This document shows, one piece after another, positions 1 through 7,828 of a stretch of DNA of 42,412 nucleotides. The notes beneath the pieces were generated by a model. It searched no databases, had not been told where the DNA came from, and saw only the letters and a list, made by a program, of their open reading frames with translations. Each line of letters opens with the position of its first letter. Positions within the stretch are counted from its first letter, which is position 1. The DNA lies in NCBI GenBank assembly GCA_902776645.1, contig CACYQT010000023.1, positions 1 through 42,412 on the forward strand, given 5' to 3'. Source of the DNA: an uncultured bacterium. GTDB lineage: Bacteria > Verrucomicrobiota > Lentisphaeria > Oligosphaerales > Oligosphaeraceae. Made by a program: the position numbers and the translations under genes.

Positions 1-2190
1 GAAGAGCCAGACAAGCGTGTGGCCGTTGTTTTTCAGACGGTTGATGACGGCGCGTTTTTCCGGCGTCAAGTGCAGGCAATTCAAGAAGATATAGATTTTG
101 TAGTCGCGGAGCTGTCCGCTGGCGAGATCCGCGAAGGAGACGGAGTCGAAGGGGGTGCCCGAATAGGAGAGCTCCTTCAGCTGGTAGGAGGTGGAGATGT
201 CGAGAAGGGGCGTCGGCACGTCCGTGGCGGAATAAATTGCATTCTCAAAGTCGCCGATGACAAGGACTTCCGCAACGGAATCGCAATCGACATCCAGTTT
301 ACGGATCTCCTGCATCGGCTTGAAGCAGTCCTGAATGGCTGGATCGAGATACCATGCGCGGCCGAAATCGTAATACCAGAAGCCGCAGCCGAGGGCGAGA
401 GCCTGGCAGAAGTCGCGTGTCAGCATGGCGACGCTTTCCTGCGGCGTGTTGATGTATTTGTGTCCGTCGTCGTTGGCCAGATGCGTGCGTCCATCCGCCT
501 CCATGAGACTGAGCTTGCCGCGGCGGCGGTAGGTTTCCGGCAGACCGCGAGCGGGCTGCGAGCCGCCGATGGCGCGGAAGAGGCCCCCGTAGCATTGGGG
601 CGAAACTTGAAAATCGACGTAGGGCGAATCCAGAATCTCTTCGTTGTTCAGATGCCAGCCTTCGGCGGGGAAGGACATGTGGTAGAAATATCCGCAATAG
701 TTGCCCAGAAGGGCGCGGTTGTTGCAGGCCTCCTTCGCGGCGCGGTTGCAGGCCAGGAGGCAGTCGCGGACGACTTCGCCCATGCAAGTCAGGTAGTCGC
801 AAGTCTTTCTGTCGGCGACAGGGCTGCGAAGCGTGAAGGCGCCTTTATGGCGGCGTTCAGTCTTGTTCGGAACGGCGGCGTTGTCAAATGTCGCCGTCGT
901 GTCGTTCCAGGCCTTTTGCAAGGCGTCGTTGTTGGCGTAATGTTTCTTCAGCCAAGAACGGAAGGCATGAGTCATGGCGGGGCCTGTGTCCGGCATGTCG
1001 TAGGCCATGCCGAAGTAGTGCCATTCCAGATAGACGCCGAAATCGATGCGGTAGGCGAAGACTCGTTTGCCGTAGGGCGAGGCTTCTATGTGCTTGACAA
1101 TGCGCGAGATGACATCTGTGAGATCCTTCCGCCAGACATCGGACGCATAGGATGGGGCGACGATATTGCGAATGGCATCGTCCTGTTTTTGGTCAGCTGG
1201 TCCTGTGGCATAGCCGACGAGTTCTTCTGGATGTTTGGCCAACCACCAATGCGGGAAGCTGCTGGCGGAGATACAGAAATGGAAATAACCGTCGGGAGCC
1301 ATAATGAGGGCCTGCTGGAACAGACGGTCAATTTCTGCAAAGTCAATGGAGCCATCAGCTTTCCAATGCCGTTGGTGGAGAGAGAGGCCGATTCCGAAGA
1401 GGCGGAATCCCATCTTGTCGAAATTTTCATATTGTTCACGGAATTTAGTCTCTTTCTCAAAGAAGTTATAGCTGTTGTAATAGCAGGGAGCGAAGTCCTG
1501 TCCGCCTATGTTGATGCATGCCTTGCCTTTCCGATAGACGACGCTGCACTGCGGAAGTGTTTCGGTTTCCAGCTTCTTGTGGATTTCCAAAAGTTTTCTA
1601 CGGTTCTCCTCCTCATGGCGGAGAAAGTCAACTCTCTCATTCGGCGTCAGCAGAAATGTCATATCGGTGATACTAATCCACGGATGGGAGATGACATCCG
1701 CGAACGCTCGGGACGGCAGCCATTTCGTGGTGTCAAAGTCGAGGCTGTTCCACCCATCGGACGCTTCCTTCGAGCATAGCCACTTGTCATCCGTGCAATG
1801 TTGCTCGACGGTTCCGTCTTCATACTGCAATTCCAGACGGCAGATGAGTCCACCGCTGCCCGCTGCGTTGACAACTTGTGATGCCAGTACATGAATGCCA
1901 GGCATTTTCATCATGGTGGTGACATCGTTGCCTTTCAAGTAATGGTCGTGAAAACGGCCTTCGTCGCCAATGTTTTTTCCATCAATCTGTATATATCCTC
2001 CATCATCGATGAGCGTGAAGAAGACGGCTTTCTGCAGGCCCGGCTTGACAGTGATTGTTCGACGAAAATAACGTGGCTTGTGAAGCCCGACGTCAAAAGG
2101 CTCCGGATAGCAGATCCATTTGGCAGTGGAAGCAGCCATCAGGGAGGCGGCAAGGCCGAGAACAAAACTAAATAGGAGGATGCGTTTCAT
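1..2190 (-). CDS. Secreted GH42-like glycoside hydrolase (partial, C-terminus off the left edge)
   Basis: The reading frame is open for 730 codons from the ATG at 2190 to base 1 with no stop, so the gene continues past the window. The first ~20 residues (MKRILLFSFVLGLAASLMAA) are a signal peptide, implying export. A beta-rich region (about 22-170) resembles the sugar-binding jelly rolls of beta-galactosidases. From about residue 215 a TIM-barrel-like region follows, with a W/Y/H-rich segment containing YLEWHYFGM near 385-395 and an MEADGRTH segment near 563 that resembles GH42-type active-site strands. I assign no catalytic residues with certainty. Substrate is unknown; a beta-galactoside is the default for the family. 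No clear Shine-Dalgarno precedes the ATG. A 586-codon open frame on the opposite strand (19-1779) is a compositional shadow. Confidence 0.62.
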   Translation of the reverse strand, partial: MKRILLFSFVLGLAASLMAASTAKWICYPEPFDVGLHKPRYFRRTITVKPGLQKAVFFTLIDDGGYIQIDGKNIGDEGRFHDHYLKGNDVTTMMKMPGIHVLASQVVNAAGSGGLICRLELQYEDGTVEQHCTDDKWLCSKEASDGWNSLDFDTTKWLPSRAFADVISHPWISITDMTFLLTPNERVDFLRHEEENRRKLLEIHKKLETETLPQCSVVYRKGKACINIGGQDFAPCYYNSYNFFEKETKFREQYENFDKMGFRLFGIGLSLHQRHWKADGSIDFAEIDRLFQQALIMAPDGYFHFCISASSFPHWWLAKHPEELVGYATGPADQKQDDAIRNIVAPSYASDVWRKDLTDVISRIVKHIEASPYGKRVFAYRIDFGVYLEWHYFGMAYDMPDTGPAMTHAFRSWLKKHYANNDALQKAWNDTTATFDNAAVPNKTERRHKGAFTLRSPVADRKTCDYLTCMGEVVRDCLLACNRAAKEACNNRALLGNYCGYFYHMSFPAEGWHLNNEEILDSPYVDFQVSPQCYGGLFRAIGGSQPARGLPETYRRRGKLSLMEADGRTHLANDDGHKYINTPQESVAMLTRDFCQALALGCGFWYYDFGRAWYLDPAIQDCFKPMQEIRKLDVDCDSVAEVLVIGDFENAIYSATDVPTPLLDISTSYQLKELSYSGTPFDSVSFADLASGQLRDYKIYIFLNCLHLTPEKRAVINRLKNNGHTLVWLF

Positions 2191-2227
2191 GAAATGTTCT
2201 TAGGGAAAACTAAGAAATCTAACTGTT

Positions 2228-2315
2228 GAGAAATTTCAAAAGGGGAGGTACCGATGGCGTCCCGCCGTTGTCAAGACAGAGATAGCCACGATTCCCGGAC
2301 TTTTGAAATTGTCTC
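2228..2315. repeat. Imperfect inverted repeat, 15/16-bp arms
   Basis: GAGAAATTTCAAAAG at 2228-2242 matches the reverse complement of 2300-2315 except for one inserted base. The arms flank 57 bp of more GC-rich sequence. No target-site duplication is visible outside the arms, so it is not an obvious miniature transposon. Confidence 0.7.
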
Positions 2316-2318
2316 TAA

Positions 2319-2338
2319 ACAATATAAATATATATTGT
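2319..2338. promoter_or_regulatory. AT-rich palindrome, possible operator
   Basis: ACAATATA-AATA-TATATTGT is a perfect 8-bp inverted repeat with a 4-bp spacer in the gap between the GH42-like gene and lexA. Size and symmetry suit a dimeric repressor, but no regulator can be assigned. In such AT-rich DNA it could also be chance. Confidence 0.3.
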
Positions 2339-2427
2339 ATTTAGCAAAATTCCTATTTTTCATGCCATGACGACGCATTTCATCCAAAATAACTGAAAAA
2401 TTATCACTATTTTTTTTAAGAATAAAC

Positions 2428-2455
2428 TTGCAATCCCCAAAAATTAGGCTATCAT
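2428..2455 (+). promoter_or_regulatory. Candidate sigma70-type promoter of lexA
   Basis: TTGCAA (2428-2433) and TATCAT (2450-2455) are separated by 16 bp, placing a start site near 2462 and a leader of about 58 nt before lexA. The -35 and -10 boxes match four and five of six consensus positions. No experimentally known LexA box for this phylum is recognisable. Confidence 0.45.
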
Positions 2456-2519
2456 ATTGAAGATTGATTGCTTATTATGCCTTTTCATAACCAATAAACT
2501 CTTCCCAAAGGAGGCCCCC

Positions 2520-3143
2520 ATGAAGGGACTGACAGACAAACAGCAGGAAATTCTGGATTTCATCTCCGAATTCACACGGCAGGAAGGCATGGCGCCGACC
2601 ATCTACGAAATCAGCACGCATTTTGACATCAAATCCGCCACCGCCTTCGCCCACGTCCGCTCTCTCCAGAGGAAAGGCTACGTCAACCGCTCCTCCAAGG
2701 CGCGCAGCCTCACGCTCCTCAACACGGATCGCCCCAAGCATTTCTCCCTCTCGCTCAGCATTCCCATCCTCGGCCGAATCTCCGCCGGCGTCCCCCTCCT
2801 CGCGGAAGAGAACGTCGAACGCAAAGTGACGCTGGACCCGAACCTCCTCCCGAAAGGCGTCGGCGGCCATAAACTGTTCGGACTCATGGTCCACGGTGAA
2901 TCCATGCGGGATCTTGGCATTCTGGACGGAGACATCGTCATCGCCAAGCAGACCAACGAAGCCTCCATCGGAGACATTGTCATCGCCATGGTAGACGGCG
3001 GCGAAACAACCGTCAAATCCCTCTATATCACAGACGGTCAATGGGAGCTCCGCCCCGCCAACAAGGAGTTCAAGTCCCGTTTCTATCCGCTGGACAAGCT
3101 CTCCATCCAAGGCGTCGTCGTCGCCCTGCAGAGAACATATTAA
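2520..3143 (+). CDS. lexA: LexA repressor (SOS regulator, self-cleaving)
   Basis: A 207-residue protein of normal LexA length. The N-terminal winged helix (about 1-66) contains the APTIYEIS and KSATAFAHVRSL helices. The C-terminal S24 domain carries the self-cleavage bond Ala89-Gly90 (ISAGVP), the nucleophile Ser128 (VHGESM) and the general base Lys166 (TTVK), so RecA-stimulated cleavage should work. The start is the ATG at 2520, preceded by a strong AAAGGAGG; the frame is open further upstream to a TTG at 2457, but that codon lies inside the predicted promoter. ruvA and ruvB follow on the same strand after 186 bp, so this is a DNA-repair block. LexA normally represses its own gene and repair genes. 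Confidence 0.95.
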   Translation: MKGLTDKQQEILDFISEFTRQEGMAPTIYEISTHFDIKSATAFAHVRSLQRKGYVNRSSKARSLTLLNTDRPKHFSLSLSIPILGRISAGVPLLAEENVERKVTLDPNLLPKGVGGHKLFGLMVHGESMRDLGILDGDIVIAKQTNEASIGDIVIAMVDGGETTVKSLYITDGQWELRPANKEFKSRFYPLDKLSIQGVVVALQRTY

Positions 3144-3182
3144 GCTATTTTCAACAGCGTTATTTGGCTTGATGCAAAGACG

Positions 3183-3197
3183 TGCTATTTTTTAGCA
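3183..3197. promoter_or_regulatory. Inverted repeat in the lexA-ruvA gap
   Basis: TGCTA-TTTTT-TAGCA is a perfect 5-bp inverted repeat with a 5-bp spacer, lying between lexA and ruvA. Its position makes it a candidate operator for a separate ruvAB promoter or part of a transcription-termination signal. Neither role is proven. Confidence 0.3.
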
Positions 3198-3219
3198 TTG
3201 CCCGTCAATCCAACAAGAG

Positions 3220-3239
3220 GGATGCGCTTCCGCGCATCC
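3220..3239 (+). terminator. Hairpin between lexA and ruvA
   Basis: GGATGCGC-TTCC-GCGCATCC folds into a perfect 8-bp stem with a TTCC tetraloop, 77 bp after the lexA stop. It lacks a following T-run, so it would be a weak intrinsic terminator or an RNA-stabilising hairpin. Confidence 0.4.
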
Positions 3240-3299
3240 TTCCACACCGTCGCGGGATTTTTCCGTCCCATCTACCACCAAGCCATAAAAAACAACCTT

Positions 3300-3329
3300 T
3301 AAGCTTTTAGCTTCAAGCTGTTAGCTCCT
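3300..3329. repeat. Degenerate period-7 array abutting the ruvA start
   Basis: AGCT occurs at 3302, 3309, 3316 and 3323, exactly 7 bp apart, with the other three positions variable. The array ends directly at the ruvA ATG (3330) and replaces any recognisable Shine-Dalgarno. It belongs to the same class as the arrays at 13706, 15879, 17641 and 21414. Confidence 0.75.
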
Positions 3330-3944
3330 ATGATCGCACAACTCACAGGCATCGTCGTCGAAGCGAATTTCACGAGTGTCATTCTGGACGTCAACGGCGT
3401 CGGATATGATCTGTCGATTCCGCTTTCCACGTTTGACAAGCTTCCTCCGCAGGGTCAGAAGGTCACGTTGAAGACCGTCATGTCCGTCCGGCAGGATGAT
3501 GTCCAACTATTTGCGTTCTATACAGATGCGGAGAAAGCGCTCTTCAAGATGCTGACGGCGGAGGTCAGCGGCGTCGGCCCGAAGCTCGCCCTCAGCGTGC
3601 TGAGTTCGCTTTCCGTTTCAGACTTCGCGTCCGCCATCGTGTCGGCGGACATCAAGCTCCTCTCGAAAATCTCCGGCGTCGGAAAACGCACGGCGGAACG
3701 AATGGTCGTCGAACTGAAGGACAAAGTGACGCGCATCACCGCCGTCAGCGCGTCCGCCGTCGCGCCGTCGGTTTCCAAAGACATCCCGCAGGAGGCGCAG
3801 GATGCCGTTGCCGCTCTTGAAACTCTTGGTTTCAAGAAGGATGCGGCTTCAAAGGTCGTTCTCAAGCTTGTCGAAGAAGCCGCCCCGAACGTCCCGTCCG
3901 CGGAATCCCTCATCAGAAAGGCGCTCTCCGCCCTCAACTCATAA
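3330..3944 (+). CDS. ruvA: Holliday junction branch-migration protein RuvA
   Basis: A 204-residue protein of standard RuvA length. Residues 1-65 form the OB-fold domain I (MIAQLTGIV at the start is characteristic). Two helix-hairpin-helix motifs follow (SGVGPK near 80-85 and SGVGKR near 115-120), which bind the junction arms. The C-terminal UBA-like domain III (about 150-204, EALETLGF-like AALETLGF) regulates RuvB. RuvA tetramers hold Holliday junctions while RuvB hexamers drive branch migration. ruvB starts 10 bp after the stop, so the two are co-transcribed. The start codon follows the period-7 repeat with no Shine-Dalgarno; the family N-terminus fits this ATG. Confidence 0.95.
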   Translation: MIAQLTGIVVEANFTSVILDVNGVGYDLSIPLSTFDKLPPQGQKVTLKTVMSVRQDDVQLFAFYTDAEKALFKMLTAEVSGVGPKLALSVLSSLSVSDFASAIVSADIKLLSKISGVGKRTAERMVVELKDKVTRITAVSASAVAPSVSKDIPQEAQDAVAALETLGFKKDAASKVVLKLVEEAAPNVPSAESLIRKALSALNS

Positions 3945-3953
3945 CCACCACGC

Positions 3954-5009
3954 ATGCCATCCGAACGCTTCATCACATCCGAACTGAACGCCCGCGAAGA
4001 GTCCTTCGAGACACCGTTGCGGCCGCAGCGCTTTGAAGACTTCCCCGGCCAGGACCGCGTCAAGGAACGCCTCCAGATCATGACGGAGGCCGCCAAATCC
4101 CGCAACGAGCCGTTGGCCCATATCCTCCTCTGCGGGCCGCCCGGACTTGGCAAGACAACGCTCGCGAATATCATCGCAAACAACGTAGGTGCCGACATCA
4201 AAGCGACTTCCGGCCCTGTCATCGAAAAGCCCGGCGACCTCGCGGGGCTTCTCACCGGCCTGAAGGAAGGCGATGTCCTCTTCATTGACGAAATCCACCG
4301 CCTCCCCATGCAGATCGAAGAATACCTCTATTCCGCCATGGAGGATTTTGTCATCGACATCATGCTGGAGCAAGGCGTCGGAGCGCGCTCCGTCCGCCTC
4401 AACCTGCCAAAATTCACGCTCATCGGCGCCACCACGCGGCAGGGAAAGCTCTCCGCGCCGCTCCGTTCGCGTTTCACGATGACCTGCCGCCTTGACTACT
4501 ATAACGCGGAGGAGCTGTCACGAATCCTCAAACGGACGGCGCAAGTGCTTGGTTTTCAAGCGGAACCAGGCGGTCTGGAAGTCATCGCGAAGCGCTCCAG
4601 AGGCACGCCGCGTATCGCCAACAATCTCATCAAATGGGTCCGCGATTTCGCGCAGGTCAAAAAGCAGTCCGTCATTTCGGCGGACATTGCGGATCAAGCA
4701 CTTACGATGCTCGACATCGATCCGGACGGTCTGGACGAAATGGACAACCGCATCCTGGAAGCCATCATCGTCCGCTTCAAAGGCCATCCCGTCGGCCTGA
4801 AGAATCTGGCGGTCGCCGTCGGCGAAGAGGAAAGCACAATCGAAGACGTCTATGAGCCGTACCTTATACAAGAAGGCTATCTCATCCGTACGCCGAATGG
4901 CCGTCTCGCCACGGACAAGGCGCAACGCCGCTTCGGCATCGTCCCCACGGAACGCCACCGTCCCAATCCACCGGCGGAAGGGCAGCCCTTCCAGCCGGAA
5001 CTGTTCTAA
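3954..5009 (+). CDS. ruvB: Holliday junction helicase motor RuvB
   Basis: A 351-residue AAA+ ATPase of usual RuvB length. The N-terminal part holds [11 protein letters not shown], Walker [10 protein letters not shown] (about 62-70), Walker [11 protein letters not shown], sensor 1 (LIGATTRQG) and the arginine-finger region (PLRSRF). A C-terminal winged helix for DNA binding follows (about 270-340, with [17 protein letters not shown]). It forms hexameric rings that pump DNA through the RuvA-bound junction. It lies directly after ruvA. No class-I resolvase gene (ruvC) is adjacent, although ruvC often neighbours ruvAB in other bacteria. Confidence 0.96.
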   Translation: MPSERFITSELNAREESFETPLRPQRFEDFPGQDRVKERLQIMTEAAKSRNEPLAHILLCGPPGLGKTTLANIIANNVGADIKATSGPVIEKPGDLAGLLTGLKEGDVLFIDEIHRLPMQIEEYLYSAMEDFVIDIMLEQGVGARSVRLNLPKFTLIGATTRQGKLSAPLRSRFTMTCRLDYYNAEELSRILKRTAQVLGFQAEPGGLEVIAKRSRGTPRIANNLIKWVRDFAQVKKQSVISADIADQALTMLDIDPDGLDEMDNRILEAIIVRFKGHPVGLKNLAVAVGEEESTIEDVYEPYLIQEGYLIRTPNGRLATDKAQRRFGIVPTERHRPNPPAEGQPFQPELF

Positions 5010-5012
5010 CCC

Positions 5013-5044
5013 CTAGAAATCTAGCCTCCTAGCCTCCTAGAAAA
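5013..5044. repeat. Period-8 CTAG array between ruvB and yicC
   Basis: CTAG occurs at 5013, 5021, 5029 and 5037, exactly 8 bp apart, with the units CTAGCCTC twice in perfect copy. CTAG is normally scarce in bacterial DNA. Each unit carries TAG on both strands. The array fills the gap between the ruvB stop and the yicC ATG, where no Shine-Dalgarno is seen. Confidence 0.8.
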
Positions 5045-5047
5045 ATT

Positions 5048-5923
5048 ATGAAAAGCATGACTGGTTATGGACGCGCCACCGCCGACGAAGGCGGCAACCA
5101 CGTCACCGTTGAAGTTTCCGCCGTCAATTCGCGCAAGCAAGTGGATATGCGTTTCACGATTCCGCGCGAACTCGGCATGATCGAGCCGACTCTTCGCAAG
5201 ATTATCATTGAAAAGCTCTCCCGCGGAACATTGCAAGTCGTTGTGTCCTATAAACTTGATCCTGAAGCGAAGGCCGCCGCGCAATCCATCGACCACGAAA
5301 AATTCGCCGCCGTTTTCACGGAATTGTCCGCCCTCGCCAATGAAAACTGCATCGAGCCGCCGACCATCCGTGAAATCCTGCTCGTTCCGGGCGTCATCGT
5401 CGATTCATCCTCCGACAACAGCGAAAATATCAAGAAGTTGGCCGCCAAGGCGTTGGAGGACGCTTTGGACGATCTGGACCGCACACGCGTCGCCGAAGGG
5501 CAGCATTTGAAGGCGGATCTTCTCCAACGCGGGCGGAATCTCAAGGAGCTTGTCGATAAAATCGCCGCCCGCGCGGACGACGCCGTCATCCTCCAGAAGA
5601 AAAAGCTGCAGGAACGGATCGCCACGCTCGGCATCGAACTGCAGACCGACGACGAACGCCTCGCCAAGGAGCTCGCTTTCTATGTCGAGAAGGCGGACAT
5701 CACGGAGGAGACCGTTCGTCTTCAATCCCATCTTGTTCAGTATGAGCAACTTCTGGATAGCGATGACGATCCGGGCCGCAATCTGGATTTTCTCGGGCAG
5801 GAGATGAACCGCGAAGCCAATACGCTCTCCGCCAAGACGGCGGACATGGATATCGCGGGCTACGCCCTCAGCCTCAAGACCGAACTGAACCGTATCCGCG
5901 AACAAATCATGAATATCGAATAG
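5048..5923 (+). CDS. yicC: YicC/YloC family endoribonuclease
   Basis: A 291-residue protein, the usual length for the family. It begins with the hallmark MKSMTGYGRA, continues with the conserved VEVSAVNSR and MRF segments, and ends in the DUF1732-type C-terminus (FLGQEMNREANTLSAK near 255-270, then IRE-type helix). Members in E. coli and Bacillus cut RNA endonucleolytically and influence small-RNA turnover; a cytoplasmic role is expected here. In many bacteria the next gene is guanylate kinase (gmk), but here a fumarase-type subunit follows after 3 bp. The start is fixed by the conserved N-terminus, since the upstream DNA is a CTAG repeat array. Confidence 0.9.
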   Translation: MKSMTGYGRATADEGGNHVTVEVSAVNSRKQVDMRFTIPRELGMIEPTLRKIIIEKLSRGTLQVVVSYKLDPEAKAAAQSIDHEKFAAVFTELSALANENCIEPPTIREILLVPGVIVDSSSDNSENIKKLAAKALEDALDDLDRTRVAEGQHLKADLLQRGRNLKELVDKIAARADDAVILQKKKLQERIATLGIELQTDDERLAKELAFYVEKADITEETVRLQSHLVQYEQLLDSDDDPGRNLDFLGQEMNREANTLSAKTADMDIAGYALSLKTELNRIREQIMNIE

Positions 5924-5926
5924 CCC

Positions 5927-6505
5927 ATGAAATTCAACCTTCCATTCACAGAAGAGGATGTCCGTTCGCTGAAGCTCGGCGACGCCGTCGAAATCACAGG
6001 CACGATTTTCACCGCGCGCGACGCCGCCCACCAGTATCTCGTCTCCCATTCCGTACTTGAACAACCCGCCCCCGATCTGACGAACGCCGTCATCTACCAT
6101 TGCGGCCCCGTCATCGTCAAAGATGCCGCCGACAAATGGCGCGTGACCGCCGCCGGACCGACAACGTCCTCCCGTGAAGAACCTTACGAAGCAACGCTCA
6201 TCGACCGTTTCGGTGTGAAGGCCATCATCGGCAAAGGCGGCATGGGGCCTAAAACCGCTGAAGCCTGCAAAAAGTTCGGCTGTGTCTACCTGCATGCCGT
6301 CGGCGGCGCCGCGCAGATTCTCGCCGCCACGGTCATCGATATTCCAAACGTCTATTACTATGATCAATTCGGCGCCCCAGAAGCCATCTGGCAGTTCGAA
6401 GTGAAGGACTTCCCGGCCGTCGTCACGATGGACGCCAACGGCAACAGCCGCCACGCAGACGTCAAACAGCATTCACAAAGCGTTCTGGAAACGCTTTTTA
6501 ACTGA
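5927..6505 (+). CDS. Class I fumarate hydratase / tartrate dehydratase beta-type subunit
   Basis: A 192-residue protein matching the C-terminal (beta) part of iron-sulfur class I fumarases and L-tartrate dehydratase. Visible markers are LKLGDAVEITGTIFTARDAAH, HCGPVIV, AAGPTTSSREEPYE, IIGKGGMG and the VYYYDQFGAPEAIW region. The beta subunit supplies substrate-binding residues; the [4Fe-4S] cluster sits in the alpha subunit. No alpha-subunit gene lies in this window, which is unusual because the pair is normally adjacent. Its stop (TGA) overlaps the ATG of the radical SAM gene by one base, so the two are translationally coupled. Fumarase and tartrate dehydratase cannot be told apart from this subunit alone. 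Confidence 0.85.
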   Translation: MKFNLPFTEEDVRSLKLGDAVEITGTIFTARDAAHQYLVSHSVLEQPAPDLTNAVIYHCGPVIVKDAADKWRVTAAGPTTSSREEPYEATLIDRFGVKAIIGKGGMGPKTAEACKKFGCVYLHAVGGAAQILAATVIDIPNVYYYDQFGAPEAIWQFEVKDFPAVVTMDANGNSRHADVKQHSQSVLETLFN

Positions 6506-7614
6506 TGCCCGAAAACCTTCCAGATTTCACATTGCTCGTCAAACCCGCAAGCGGAGACTGCAACCTCCATTGCGAGTATTGTTTCTACGCCTGCAAATGC
6601 CTCCTCTATCCGGACGGGCATCGCCGTATGACGGAAACAACGCTCCGCCAGATGGTTGCAAGTTATTTCAGCCGTCCGCAAGCCGAATATACGTTCGCCT
6701 GGCAAGGCGGCGAGCCGACGTTGATGGGGCTGGATTTCTACAAAAAAGCCGTCCAAATCCAAAATGAACTGAAGCGGCCGTCGTCCACTGTCCAAAACGT
6801 CCTCCAGACGAATGGCACCCTGCTCAATGACGAATGGGCCAAGTTCTTGCATGACAATCAGTTCCTCGTCGGCGTCAGTCTGGACGGCCCCGCCGCCATC
6901 CATGACCGCTACCGCCGAACCGCCGATGGACGCGGCAGCCAGACAGATGTCGTCAACGGTTTGAAACGGCTGAAAAAACACCACGTCGAAACGAACATTC
7001 TGACGCTCGTCTCCGAGGCGAACTGCCGCAACGCCGCTCAAATCTATCGCTATGTGAAGGAGTTAGACTTTAAATACCATCAATATATCGAATGCGTCGA
7101 ATGCGACGACGCCAACCGCCCCCTGCCCTTCTCCCTGAAGCCCGGCCAATGGGGCGACTTCCTCTGCCAGTTGTTCGACGCATGGTATCCGAACGACGTC
7201 ACGACCATTTCCATCCGCCTTTTTGATTCCATCGTCTCGCGTCTCGCCACTGGCCGCCCCACCGTCTGCCCGATGGGCGGCAACTGCTGCAACTATCTGG
7301 TCATCGAACACAATGGCGATGTCTATCCATGTGATTTCCACGTCCTTCCGGAATGGAAGCTCGGAAACGTTTCGCAGGACAGTCTCCACGAAATATTCGC
7401 CTCTCCGCATTTCCAATCCTTCGGTCAGAAGAAACGGCCGGACAATCCGAACTGCCTCTCCTGCCGCTACTTGAACCTCTGCATGGCCGACTGTCCGAAA
7501 CATCGTCGTTTCACGGCAGACCACAAAAGCGCCCTCTGCCAAGACTGGCTCGCTTTCTACGATCACACCATCGACCGCTTCGAACAGCTCGCCGCATGGG
7601 TGAAAAATCGCTGA
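6505..7614 (+). CDS. Radical SAM/SPASM protein, anaerobic sulfatase-maturating enzyme type
   Basis: A 369-residue radical SAM enzyme. Cys19, Cys23 and Cys26 (CNLHCEYC) bind the SAM-cleaving [4Fe-4S] cluster, followed by the FYACKC extension typical of sulfatase maturases and the SAM-binding WQGGEPT motif. The C-terminal SPASM region contains CPMGGNCC, YPCDFHV and the final LSCRYLNLCMADCPKHR cysteines, which bind two auxiliary clusters. Such enzymes convert an active-site Cys or Ser of sulfatases to formylglycine in the cytoplasm without oxygen. No sulfatase is encoded in this window, so its clients lie elsewhere. ATG overlaps the preceding stop by one base. Confidence 0.88.
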   Translation: MPENLPDFTLLVKPASGDCNLHCEYCFYACKCLLYPDGHRRMTETTLRQMVASYFSRPQAEYTFAWQGGEPTLMGLDFYKKAVQIQNELKRPSSTVQNVLQTNGTLLNDEWAKFLHDNQFLVGVSLDGPAAIHDRYRRTADGRGSQTDVVNGLKRLKKHHVETNILTLVSEANCRNAAQIYRYVKELDFKYHQYIECVECDDANRPLPFSLKPGQWGDFLCQLFDAWYPNDVTTISIRLFDSIVSRLATGRPTVCPMGGNCCNYLVIEHNGDVYPCDFHVLPEWKLGNVSQDSLHEIFASPHFQSFGQKKRPDNPNCLSCRYLNLCMADCPKHRRFTADHKSALCQDWLAFYDHTIDRFEQLAAWVKNR

Positions 7615-7632
7615 AACACTACAAAGTGACAT

Positions 7633-7646
7633 CGCCCGAAAGGGCG
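7633..7646 (+). other. GAAA-tetraloop hairpin after the maturase gene
   Basis: CGCCC-GAAA-GGGCG is a perfect 5-bp stem capped by a GNRA tetraloop, 18 bp after the maturase stop. It lacks a T-run, so it is more likely an mRNA-end stabiliser than an efficient terminator. Confidence 0.4.
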
Positions 7647-7660
7647 GAATTAATAGACAT

Positions 7661-7750
7661 AAATGAGACGAATGGGACAACTGGGACAACGGGACAGCTG
7701 ATTTGCATCAGAAAGTCGCAGATGTCTCATCTGTCCCATTAGTCCCATCC
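7661..7750. repeat. Mirrored pair of period-9 arrays
   Basis: The left half reads GAC at 7667, 7676, 7685 and 7693 within (A)ATGGGAC-type units. The right half reads GTC at 7715, 7724, 7733 and 7742, exactly 9 bp apart, in units such as GTCCCATTA. The left half is the same 9-mer family on the opposite strand, so the element can fold back on itself. It fills the gap before the GH123-like gene. A near twin lies at 24331-24412. Confidence 0.8.
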
Positions 7751-7828
7751 ATTAAGTTGAAGAATATTTGGGCAAAACAATCATTATTCTAATCATTTAG
7801 TAAATAAAATATATAACAGAGGAAGACC

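Larger units (their letters stand above)
2191..2519. other. Divergent intergenic region with two inverted repeats
   Basis: This 329-bp AT-rich gap separates the GH42-like gene (leftward) from lexA (rightward). It holds an imperfect inverted repeat (2228-2242 against 2300-2315), a short AT palindrome (2319-2338) and a candidate lexA promoter (2428-2455). I see no credible gene in it. It must carry the promoters of both genes. Confidence 0.7.

Noticed and set aside
19..1779. 586-codon open frame on the plus strand
   Set aside because: It lies opposite the GH42-like gene, which has a signal peptide and family motifs. The plus-strand translation has no recognisable domain and reflects codon bias.
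2228..2315. Miniature inverted-repeat transposon
   Set aside because: No target-site duplication is visible and only one copy is seen in the window.
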